Assembly (NCBI GenBank): GCA_014377905.1 | Contig: JACMOQ010000529.1 | Coordinates: 1 to 6,022 of the forward strand | Direction: 5' to 3' | From: Acetobacteraceae bacterium | GTDB taxonomy: Bacteria; Pseudomonadota; Alphaproteobacteria; Acetobacterales; Acetobacteraceae | DNA: 6,022 nt | In this document: piece after piece, positions 1 to 5,596 of the stretch | Numbering within the stretch: the first letter of the stretch is position 1 | Layout: each line of letters begins with the position of its first letter | The notes under the pieces: model-generated | Databases searched by the model: none | The model's input: only the letters and a program-made list of their open reading frames with translations | Told to the model about the DNA's origin: nothing | Program-made: the position numbers and the translations under genes

Positions 1-963
1 CGACAAATGCCGCACCAGTCGGCGCAGATACCAGCCGGTCACCAAGATTTTCGGCGGTTTTGACCAGACGTGACTGTGAATAAGGGTTCGCAGCCCATGG
101 TGGAGGCGGGTCCAGGCCAAGGGCAACGCCGGCAGCACCACGCCGCCTTGCGCACTACCTGCATGGAATGCCGCCTCGACGAACCCGATCCAACCTTCCC
201 GCGCCAGGCGCCACGGGCGCTGCAGGGCGGCATGGTTCAGGAATTGCGCCGCATCCACGATGCACGGCGCGGGCGGGCGGTAGTCGATATCGATGGCCAC
301 CACCGTATCGCCGGACAAAATCAAATTGCCGGGCTTGAAGTCGCCGTGCTGGCGGCTCCACGGCATGGCAATGGCACCAACCAGTCCAGCCGTGCGATGC
401 AGCAGCTCGGCAGCGCCTAGCAGCAGGGGCATCCGCGTGCCGGCCTGTTGGGCCGTCGCGATCACCGCATCAAGTTGGGCGAGCACTGGCTGCATGTCCC
501 AAGTTCGGCTGGTCAGGCCGGCGGCAACATGAAAGCGCGCCAGCCACGCGCCTGACAGCGTAATCGCCGCCCGTGCTTCGGCGGGGGTTCCGCGCTGCAC
601 GACATGTTCCACTGTCGGGCCATTAATCCAACTGGCAACCACGATCGCCCGGGCTTGCAGCAGCAGCAGCGGCGTCGAACAGCCGATCCGGCGGTCCTGA
701 GCCGACAATGCCAGCACCCCCTGCATTGCCGCGAAATACGCCGCCGCATTGGCGCAATCGGGGGCACCGGTGGCCGGATCGATGCAAACCTTGATAACAA
801 CCGGCTGGCCATTTTCGGTGTCGTCGCCGCGAAATACCCGCGAAAGGCTGCCGCGCCGGATCGGACGCACCACCAGCCGCGACGGCGCACCATTGGGGCC
901 GGGCATCAGCGGACGCAAAATCTGTTGCAACTGGTCGGCCTCGGCGCGCATCGTCATCCCCAT
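1..963 (-). CDS. APH-fold phosphotransferase (kinase-like), 3' end beyond the window
   Basis: Reading the minus strand from the ATG at 963-961 gives 321 uninterrupted codons to the window edge, so the C-terminus is missing. The protein has the layout of the aminoglycoside phosphotransferase/choline kinase superfamily: an N-lobe with a VVIK strand (K58, likely ATP-binding lysine), the catalytic loop HGDFKPGN (206-213, Asp208 likely the catalytic base), and the metal-binding segment IDID (224-227) followed by D237. All catalytic elements look intact. The family phosphorylates hydroxyl groups of small molecules such as aminoglycosides, choline or sugars; the substrate here cannot be read from the sequence, and a resistance role should not be assumed. 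The start is uncertain: an in-frame TGA lies at 975-973, and ATGs occur at 963, 957 and 951. A GGGGA stretch just before 951 and a candidate promoter ending near 976 favour 951. It is transcribed divergently from pyrB. Confidence 0.85.
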   Translation of the reverse strand, partial: MGMTMRAEADQLQQILRPLMPGPNGAPSRLVVRPIRRGSLSRVFRGDDTENGQPVVIKVCIDPATGAPDCANAAAYFAAMQGVLALSAQDRRIGCSTPLLLLQARAIVVASWINGPTVEHVVQRGTPAEARAAITLSGAWLARFHVAAGLTSRTWDMQPVLAQLDAVIATAQQAGTRMPLLLGAAELLHRTAGLVGAIAMPWSRQHGDFKPGNLILSGDTVVAIDIDYRPPAPCIVDAAQFLNHAALQRPWRLAREGWIGFVEAAFHAGSAQGGVVLPALPLAWTRLHHGLRTLIHSHVWSKPPKILVTGWYLRRLVRHLS

Positions 964-975
964 CGCGGCTTTTCA

Positions 976-1004
976 ATAGCGTTCATTGGCGCGGTGTTCG
1001 TCAA
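976..1004 (-). promoter_or_regulatory. Candidate sigma-70-type promoter for the phosphotransferase gene
   Basis: On the minus strand a TTGACG -35-like box (1004-999) is followed after 17 bases by CGCTAT (981-976), or after 18 bases by GCTATT, as a -10-like box. The -35 match is good and the -10 match is only fair. Transcription would start near 969. That leaves almost no leader before the ATG at 963 but about 18 bases before the ATG at 951, which is one reason to prefer the later start. Seen by eye only. Confidence 0.4.
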
Positions 1005-1085
1005 GTCGGGTGCCACCCTAGCCGAGCAAGATGGGGTGCGCTGGCCGACCCGGCACTGCTTGTGTAAACCGTCCTTGCAAATATT

Positions 1086-1091
1086 AAGGGA
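1086..1091 (+). promoter_or_regulatory. Ribosome binding site fixing the GTG start of pyrB
   Basis: AAGGGA lies 8 bases upstream of the GTG at 1100. This supports the GTG as the true start although it is not an ATG. The next in-frame ATG is residue 14, which would remove N-terminal residues of the first helix. Confidence 0.65.
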
Positions 1092-1099
1092 CCTGCCGC

Positions 1100-2035
1100 G
1101 TGCTCACCCCGAACCGCCATTTGCTGCAAATCGAGGGCATGCACCCGCCGGAAATCTCGGCGTTGCTCGACCTCGCCGAAAGCTACGTCTTGCTCAACCG
1201 GTCCGGCACCACCCAGCGCGATCTGCTGCGTGGGCGGACGCTGATCAATCTGTTTTTCGAGGACTCAACCCGCACCCGCACCAGCTTCGAAATCGCCGGC
1301 AAGCGCCTGGGCGCGGATGTCGTCAATATGTCGGTCGCCAATAGTTCGGTGAACAAGGGCGAAACCCTGCTCGATACCGCCGCCACGCTGAACGCAATGA
1401 ATTGCGACCTGCTTGTTGTGCGCCACGGCCAGTCCGGCGCGCCGGCGCTGCTGGCCCAGAAGGTCGAGGCATCGGTCATCAACGCCGGCGACGGCACCCA
1501 TGAACACCCGACCCAGGCGCTGCTCGACGCACTAACCATCCGCCGCCGGCGCGGCCGGCTCGAAGGCCTGGTGGTGGCGATTTGCGGCGATGTGCTGCAT
1601 TCGCGGGTGGCACGATCGAACATTCATCTGCTGCTGGCGCTTGGCAGCCGGGTCCACATCGTCGGCCCGGTAACCCTGATCCCGACCGACGCCGCGCGTC
1701 TTGGCGTTACCGTGTTCCACGACATGAAGGCGGGCCTTGCTGGCGCGGATATCGTGATGATGCTGCGCCTGCAAAAGGAACGCATGACTGGCGGGCTGGT
1801 GCCGTCGGCGCGCGAATTCTTCCGCTTCTGGGGGCTCGACGCCGAAAAGCTCGCTTTCGCCAAGCCGGACGCGCTGGTGATGCATCCTGGCCCGATGAAC
1901 CGCGGGGTGGAGATCGCCAGCGACGTCGCCGATGACCCGATCCGCAGTCTGATCAAGGAACAGGTCGAAATGGGGGTCGCGGTGCGAATGGCGGTGCTCG
2001 ACGTGCTGTCGCGCCGGGCGAAACGCAATGACTGA
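1100..2035 (+). CDS. pyrB: Aspartate carbamoyltransferase catalytic subunit
   Basis: This cytosolic enzyme joins carbamoyl phosphate and L-aspartate to give N-carbamoyl-L-aspartate, the committed step of de novo pyrimidine synthesis. The 311-residue length is normal for a bare catalytic chain. The carbamoyl-phosphate-binding domain carries FFEDSTRTRTSFE (52-64) and the mobile-loop lysine K86 (VNKGET). The signature DGTHEHPTQ (131-139) supplies H136. The second domain has DVLHSRVARSN (164-174, R169), RLQKER (223-228, matching the Arg/Gln pair that binds aspartate) and HPGPMNRG (262-269). All expected active-site residues are present, so it should be active. It lacks the long N-terminal extension reported for pseudomonad PyrB. 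The gene starts with GTG behind a good ribosome binding site and overlaps the following dihydroorotase homologue by 8 bases, so the two are probably translationally coupled. No pyrI regulatory-subunit gene is present in the window, and I see no obvious attenuator or PyrR-type leader. Confidence 0.97.
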   Translation: MLTPNRHLLQIEGMHPPEISALLDLAESYVLLNRSGTTQRDLLRGRTLINLFFEDSTRTRTSFEIAGKRLGADVVNMSVANSSVNKGETLLDTAATLNAMNCDLLVVRHGQSGAPALLAQKVEASVINAGDGTHEHPTQALLDALTIRRRRGRLEGLVVAICGDVLHSRVARSNIHLLLALGSRVHIVGPVTLIPTDAARLGVTVFHDMKAGLAGADIVMMLRLQKERMTGGLVPSAREFFRFWGLDAEKLAFAKPDALVMHPGPMNRGVEIASDVADDPIRSLIKEQVEMGVAVRMAVLDVLSRRAKRND

Positions 2036-3299
2036 ACTGTTGATCCATAATGTCCGCCTGCTCGATCCCTGGACCGGCCTCGATGCGCATGGCGCCTTGT
2101 TGGTGCGTGACGGAAAGATCGCTGATTTTGGTGCCAACCTCGGCCGCCCTGACGTGCCGATGCGCGATGGCGATGGCGCGATCCTGTGCCCCGGGTTGGT
2201 CGACATGCGCGCCGAGCTTGGCGAACCGGGCGGCGAATATCGCGAAACCATCGCCTCCGCCGCGGCCGCGGCAGCATTTGGCGGCATCACCACCCTGGCC
2301 GCGCTGCCCGATACGGTGCCCGCGATCGATGATCCCGCGTTGGTCCGCCTGCTGCGGGTGCGCGGTGACGAAACCGGCAGCCTGACCATTCTGCCGTACG
2401 CCGCGGTCACCCGCGGCTGCCGGGGCGAGGAAATGGCCGAGCTTGGTTTGCTGGCCGAAGCAGGCGCCGTTGCCTTTACCGATGGCGCGCGCGCGATCGG
2501 CTCGGCGCGGATGATGCGGCTCGCGCTGTCCTATGCAAAAGGCTTCGGCGCCCGGATCATCCAACACCCGGAAGACCCGAGCCTTGCGGCCGGCGGCGCT
2601 GCCACCAGCGGCGAACTGGCGACCCGTCTGGGCTTGCCCGCCATTCCCGCCGCCGCCGAGGCAATCCTGGTGGCGCGCGACATCCGCCTTGCCGAACTCA
2701 CCGGCGGGTCGGTGCATTTCGCCCATGTTTCGACCGGGGAGGCACTTGGCCTGATCCGCGACGCCAAGGCGCGCGGCCTGAATGTAACCTGCGACACCGC
2801 CCCGCCCTATTTCGACCTTAACGAAACCGCGATCGGCAATTTCCGCACTTACGCGAAATTCTCGCCGCCGTTGCGGGCCGACAGCGACCGGATCGCGGTG
2901 GTGGCGGCACTCGCCGATGGCACCATCGATGCCATAGCGTCTGATCATCAGCCGCGCGATGCCGATGACAAACGCCTGCCGTTTGCGCAAGCATCGGCCG
3001 GCGGCACTGGGTTGGCGACCTTGCTCGCGGTAACCTTGGCGCAGGTGCATGGCGGCCTGGTGTCGCTGAGCGCGGCCATCGCGCTGCTGACCTGCCGCCC
3101 GGCATCATTGCTTGGCAGCCCGGCCGGCACCTTGCGCCGTGGGGCGCCGGCGGATTTGTGCCTGTTCGACCTCGAACGCGCCTGGCAGGTGGAAGCTGGC
3201 AAGCTGCCCGGCAAAGCGCAAAACACCCCCTTTGATGGCCGCGCCCTGGAAGGCCGTGTGATCGCAACCTTTAAAGCGGGACGAAAGGTTTTCGGATGA
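2028..3299 (+). CDS. pyrC: Dihydroorotase homologue, probably non-catalytic (PyrC'/PyrX type)
   Basis: This 423-residue amidohydrolase-fold protein is of type I dihydroorotase size and layout: N-terminal beta-sandwich part (about 1-55), TIM barrel, and C-terminal part returning to the sandwich (GAPADLCLFD, 372-381). Annotation pipelines would call it dihydroorotase, the enzyme interconverting carbamoyl aspartate and dihydroorotate. Active-site residues are largely lost. The usual DxHxHxREPG motif reads DMRAELGEPG (59-68), so both metal-binding histidines and the substrate arginine are replaced (R61, E63, G65). The usual MPNT asparagine is D95 (LPDT), and the TPHH segment reads APPY (258-261). 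Remnants remain: H180 in QHPED, H233 in HVSTGEA, and SDHQP (305-309). The frame itself is intact. Inactive dihydroorotase homologues next to pyrB are known in pseudomonads, where they serve as assembly partners of aspartate carbamoyltransferase. I infer the same here. It overlaps pyrB by 8 bases and plsY by 4. Confidence 0.9.
   Translation: MTELLIHNVRLLDPWTGLDAHGALLVRDGKIADFGANLGRPDVPMRDGDGAILCPGLVDMRAELGEPGGEYRETIASAAAAAAFGGITTLAALPDTVPAIDDPALVRLLRVRGDETGSLTILPYAAVTRGCRGEEMAELGLLAEAGAVAFTDGARAIGSARMMRLALSYAKGFGARIIQHPEDPSLAAGGAATSGELATRLGLPAIPAAAEAILVARDIRLAELTGGSVHFAHVSTGEALGLIRDAKARGLNVTCDTAPPYFDLNETAIGNFRTYAKFSPPLRADSDRIAVVAALADGTIDAIASDHQPRDADDKRLPFAQASAGGTGLATLLAVTLAQVHGGLVSLSAAIALLTCRPASLLGSPAGTLRRGAPADLCLFDLERAWQVEAGKLPGKAQNTPFDGRALEGRVIATFKAGRKVFG
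3283..3289 (+). promoter_or_regulatory. Ribosome binding site of plsY inside the end of the upstream gene
   Basis: GAAAGGT ends 6 bases before the plsY ATG at 3296. Together with the ATGA stop/start overlap, it supports this start and suggests coupled translation with the dihydroorotase homologue. Confidence 0.5.
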
Positions 3300-3898
3300 T
3301 CGACGAAACCAGCATTATGATTTTCGCCGGCTTGTTTGTGATGGGCTATCTGTCGGGCAGCGTGCCATACGGGTTGCTGCTGGTGCGCGCGGCAGGTTTG
3401 GGCGACGTCCGCAAGTTTGGCTCGGGCAGCACTGGCGCCACCAACGTGCTGCGTGCCGGCAACAAGACAATCGCTGCCGCGACCTTGCTGTTGGATGCGC
3501 TGAAAGGCGCGGTTGCAGTGTGGATTGGCGGCTATGTCGACGGCGCTTTCGGCATGGCGTTTGCCGGTTTGGGCGCCGTGATCGGGCATTTGTTTCCGGT
3601 CTGGCTCGGCTTCAAGGGCGGCAAGGGGATTGCGACCGGGGCGGGCGTGGTGCTGACCGCGATGCCGCTGATTGGGCTGATCGGTGCTGCGATTTGGCTG
3701 ACATCGGCGGTGGTAACCCGATTTTCGTCGCTGTCGTCGCTGCTCGCCTGCGCGGCCATGCCGGTGTTGGCCATCGCCCTGCAACGCCCGTTCCCGCTGC
3801 AGGCGATGACGGTGCTGATCGCGGTGCTGATTTATGAACGCCATCGTGGCAATATCGCGCGGCTGATCGCGGGGACGGAGCCGAGGATCGGGCGCTGA
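3296..3898 (+). CDS. plsY: Acyl-phosphate:glycerol-3-phosphate acyltransferase PlsY
   Basis: This integral inner-membrane enzyme transfers an acyl chain from acyl phosphate to the 1-position of glycerol 3-phosphate, giving lysophosphatidic acid, the first step of phospholipid synthesis in bacteria using PlsX/PlsY. At 200 residues it has the usual size. The family motifs appear in order: SGSVPYG (20-26), GSGSTGATNVLR (42-53), DALKG (67-71), then GHLFPVWLGFKGGKG (97-111), and the C-terminal ERHRGNIARL (181-190). Long hydrophobic stretches at about 8-30, 58-80, 86-103, 113-140 and 146-180 fit a multi-spanning protein. In motif 2 the common Asn is Ser (GSGST rather than GSGNI); to my knowledge this also occurs in functional homologues, so I do not read it as loss. 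Its ATG overlaps the previous stop (ATGA), so it is probably co-transcribed with pyrB. I find no convincing terminator after it. Confidence 0.96.
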   Translation: MIDETSIMIFAGLFVMGYLSGSVPYGLLLVRAAGLGDVRKFGSGSTGATNVLRAGNKTIAAATLLLDALKGAVAVWIGGYVDGAFGMAFAGLGAVIGHLFPVWLGFKGGKGIATGAGVVLTAMPLIGLIGAAIWLTSAVVTRFSSLSSLLACAAMPVLAIALQRPFPLQAMTVLIAVLIYERHRGNIARLIAGTEPRIGR

Positions 3899-3903
3899 TT
3901 TTG

Positions 3904-3933
3904 TTGCGCTTAGCCCGTCCATTCATGCTAGAT
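3904..3933 (+). promoter_or_regulatory. Candidate promoter upstream of the DUF4926-type gene
   Basis: TTGCGC (3904-3909) and CTAGAT (3928-3933) are separated by 18 bases, resembling a housekeeping-sigma promoter of the kind often seen in alphaproteobacteria. Transcription would start near 3940, leaving about 23 bases before the ATG at 3963. If real, the small module has its own promoter apart from the pyrB operon, and dprA may share it. Judged by eye. Confidence 0.4.
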
Positions 3934-3962
3934 GTGCCACCGTCCAAATGGAGCATCCCACC

Positions 3963-4190
3963 ATGGCAAGCGTCGCCCTCCGCGAGAGTCCTGAACCAGC
4001 GATCCGCCACTTTGCGGAGCTGTCGGTAGTCGCGCTCAATCACGCCGTTGCCGTGGACGGGCGTATGCTCGCTAAGGGCAGTCTTGGAACGGTCGTCGCA
4101 GCCTATCACGATGGCGTGGGGTACGAAGTTGAATTTGAGCACCCGTTCCATGCGGTTGTGACCTTGGAATCCGGCAACCTGACTGCGTGA
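3963..4190 (+). CDS. Small DUF4926-type protein
   Basis: The product is 75 residues from the ATG at 3963, or 80 from the ATG at 3948. I prefer 3963 because GGAG (3950-3953) lies 9 bases upstream of it, while the earlier ATG has no ribosome binding site and would sit almost at the predicted transcript start. Numbered from 3963, the sequence fits the DUF4926 pattern: an N-terminal strand and hydrophobic segment (ELSVVALNH, about 19-27), then KGSLGTVVAAY (38-48), then YEVEFEHPF (53-61) and a final TLESGNL (67-73). This resembles a small beta-barrel fold. The function of the family is not established to my knowledge. Such genes are commonly found next to DUF6883 genes, as here, which suggests a two-gene module, possibly toxin-antitoxin-like (inference). 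The stop codon overlaps a GTG that begins the apparent N-terminal remnant of the next gene. GC is lower than in the flanking housekeeping genes. Confidence 0.75.
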   Translation: MASVALRESPEPAIRHFAELSVVALNHAVAVDGRMLAKGSLGTVVAAYHDGVGYEVEFEHPFHAVVTLESGNLTA

Positions 4191-4241
4191 CGTTGCTGCC
4201 CAACGGGACCAAAGCGCTGTTCGATGGACAATGCACAAAAT
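4187..4241 (+). pseudogene. Out-of-frame N-terminal remnant of the DUF6883-like gene
   Basis: A GTG at 4187 overlaps the stop of the preceding gene (GTGA), a typical coupled start. The reading frame begins MTLLPNGTKALFD, which resembles the usual DUF6883 beginning (a (I/L)PN motif followed by an alternating hydrophobic stretch). After about 4241 this frame stops resembling the family, and the resemblance continues in the frame of the ORF ending at 4484. If left unshifted, this frame runs to a stop at 4442-4444 as an 85-residue protein without recognisable features. End coordinates of the remnant are approximate. Confidence 0.5.
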
Positions 4242-4484
4242 GGCGGCAAAGCAAGGCGATTTACCCAATATGGTTTCGAGCGGGCCGATTGGACCCATCT
4301 TGCCAGTGCTTTGAGAAATCATTCGCTCAACAATCAAATCGCGACCGCCACTCGTTCGCCGCACGGCACCAAATACGTGGTAAAATGCAGCTTGCGGTCT
4401 CCAGATCACCGCAATCCCTGCGCGATGTCGATCTGGATGGTTGAAACTGGCCAAAATATTCCCCGTTTCGTGACCGCATACTAA
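4224..4484 (+). CDS. DUF6883-like protein, N-terminally shortened
   Basis: This 86-residue ORF carries most of a DUF6883-type domain: NGGKARRFTQYGF (6-18), then ADWTHLASALRNH (21-33), GTKYVVKCSL (48-57), a RNPCAMSIWMVE segment (63-74) and the terminal PRFVTAY (80-86). The family usually has about 25-30 residues between its opening PN motif and the KAR motif, including a YLL..P.HP segment. That segment is missing here, and the PN-containing start lies in another frame 5' of this ORF. The ORF's own ATG at 4224 has no visible ribosome binding site. I conclude it is a shortened, perhaps inactive, remnant. The conserved C-terminal half with no stops suggests the damage is recent or the short form is still made. 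Function of the family is unknown; its pairing with DUF4926 hints at a toxin/immunity-like module. Its TAA directly abuts the dprA ATG. GC over 4261-4440 is 97/180 by hand count, clearly below the neighbouring dprA. Confidence 0.6.
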   Translation: MDNAQNGGKARRFTQYGFERADWTHLASALRNHSLNNQIATATRSPHGTKYVVKCSLRSPDHRNPCAMSIWMVETGQNIPRFVTAY

Positions 4485-5582
4485 ATGTCTGACACCAATC
4501 CCGACCGCCTCCGCCTCGCCCGCAGCGAGGGCGTCGGCCCGGTCACCTACCGCAAGTTGCTCGCCCGCTTCGGCAGTGCTGCCGCAGCCGTCGAGGCATT
4601 GCCGCAAATCGCCCGCGCCGCCGGACGGGCCAAACCACCAACGATCCCCACCGCAGATGCAATCGCCCGAGAAATCGAGGCGGTCACCAAATTTGGTGCA
4701 CAGTTTGTCTTCGCCGATACCCCAGCCTACCCGCCCTTGCTCGCCGAACTGCCCGACGCCCCGCCGGTGCTGATGGTAATTGGCAACGCGGCCCTGCTGA
4801 CCGCGCGCGCCATTGCGCTGGTCGGCAGCCGCAACGCGTCCGCCAACGGCCAGCGCCTTGCCGGCCAGATCGCCGCCGACCTCGCCGTCCATAACATTGT
4901 CGTAATCTCCGGCCTCGCCCGCGGCATCGATGCCGCCGCCCATCGCGGCGCGCTCACCCGCGGCACCACCATCGCGTGCGTCGCCGGCGGCTTGGACGTG
5001 CCTTACCCAGAAGAAAACGCCGCTCTGCAAGCTGAAATTGCGGGCGCCGGCGCGGTGATCTCCGAAGTCCCACTTGGCACCACCCCGCTTGCCCGCCACT
5101 TCCCGCGCCGCAATCGGCTGATCGCCGGCCTCACCCTCGGCACGCTGGTGGTCGAAGCCGCACTTAAATCCGGCAGCCTGATTACCGCCCGCATCGCGCT
5201 TGAAGCCAATCGGGAGGTTTTCGCCATCCCCGGCTCCCCGCTTGACCCGCGCGGGCGTGGCGGCAACGCGCTGATCCGGGCTGGCGAGGCGCGCCTGGTT
5301 GAGTCCGCCCAAGACATCATCGACGATTTGCCCTTGATCCCGCGCCTCCGCCTCCCCAGTTCCCCCACCCCGAACCTCGCCACATTAGCCCCGCTGGACC
5401 ACGCCGCCGCCACTGCCAGCCTGCTTGCTTTGCTATCCCCCGAACCAACCCCGGTTGACGATCTCATCCGGCGCTGCCAGTTCTCTGCCGCCGAGGTCGC
5501 CACGGTCCTGCTGGATCTGGAGCTCGCCGGTCGGATCGAGACCCTGCCCGGCAATCGCGTGGCATTGCTGACGCCGCCCTAA
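4485..5582 (+). CDS. dprA: DNA-processing protein DprA (Smf)
   Basis: DprA binds incoming single-stranded DNA in the cytoplasm, protects it and loads RecA during natural transformation; the gene is also kept in many bacteria not known to be competent. The 365-residue protein has the expected three parts: an N-terminal SAM-like helical region (about 5-50, SEGVGPVTYRKLLARFG), the Rossmann-fold core (about 75-285), and a C-terminal winged-helix domain (about 305-363). Core signatures are YPPLLAELPDAPPVL (82-96), ALVGSRNAS (111-119), SGLARGIDAAAH (142-153), AGGLDVPYPEEN (168-178), FPRRNRLIAGL (206-216) and SGSLITARIALE (229-240), followed by VFAIPGSPLDP (245-255). No key motif is missing. The ATG follows the preceding TAA with no gap, and I see no ribosome binding site, so translation may depend on ribosomes ending at 4484. 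It precedes topA by 14 bases, the usual neighbour in this group. Confidence 0.97.
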   Translation: MSDTNPDRLRLARSEGVGPVTYRKLLARFGSAAAAVEALPQIARAAGRAKPPTIPTADAIAREIEAVTKFGAQFVFADTPAYPPLLAELPDAPPVLMVIGNAALLTARAIALVGSRNASANGQRLAGQIAADLAVHNIVVISGLARGIDAAAHRGALTRGTTIACVAGGLDVPYPEENAALQAEIAGAGAVISEVPLGTTPLARHFPRRNRLIAGLTLGTLVVEAALKSGSLITARIALEANREVFAIPGSPLDPRGRGGNALIRAGEARLVESAQDIIDDLPLIPRLRLPSSPTPNLATLAPLDHAAATASLLALLSPEPTPVDDLIRRCQFSAAEVATVLLDLELAGRIETLPGNRVALLTPP

Positions 5583-5596
5583 TCGCACGAGATCGC

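Noticed and set aside
1014..1038. Short inverted repeat CACCC/GGGTG upstream of pyrB, considered as an operator or leader hairpin
   Set aside because: Five base pairs with a 15-base loop are expected by chance in GC-rich sequence, and no further regulatory signature accompanies it.
1060..1087. TTGTGT-16-TATTAA as a pyrB promoter
   Set aside because: The -10-like box overlaps the ribosome binding site, and the implied transcript start would leave only about 6 bases before the GTG, incompatible with use of that site.
604..1344. A 246-codon plus-strand frame spanning the divergent intergenic region and the start of pyrB
   Set aside because: It is antisense to the phosphotransferase and out of frame with pyrB, which has a good ribosome binding site and full family motifs. 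The product is Arg/His/Pro-rich with no domain.
1532..2410. Long minus-strand open frames opposite pyrB and the dihydroorotase homologue (also 1953-3050 and 2948-3922)
   Set aside because: They oppose well-supported coding sequence, have no recognisable domains and show the biased composition of antisense frames in GC-rich genes.
3419..3454. Asn-to-Ser change in PlsY motif 2 (GSGST in place of GSGN) as a sign of inactivity
   Set aside because: All other PlsY motifs are intact, and the Ser form is, to my knowledge, a normal variant of the family.
3873..3920. Possible hairpin after plsY (GGACGG paired with CCGTCC, plus an inner CGGGC/GCCCG)
   Set aside because: The pairs are short with a long, poorly paired interior, part of it lies inside the plsY coding end, and no T-run follows, so it does not qualify as an intrinsic terminator.
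3612..5312. A 566-codon minus-strand open frame running opposite plsY, the small module and most of dprA
   Set aside because: It is antisense to genes with strong family motifs, and its product is low-complexity and rich in G, A, R and D, as expected for a shadow frame in high-GC DNA. It resembles no family I know. Its continuity across three genes is striking but explained by the scarcity of stops at high GC.
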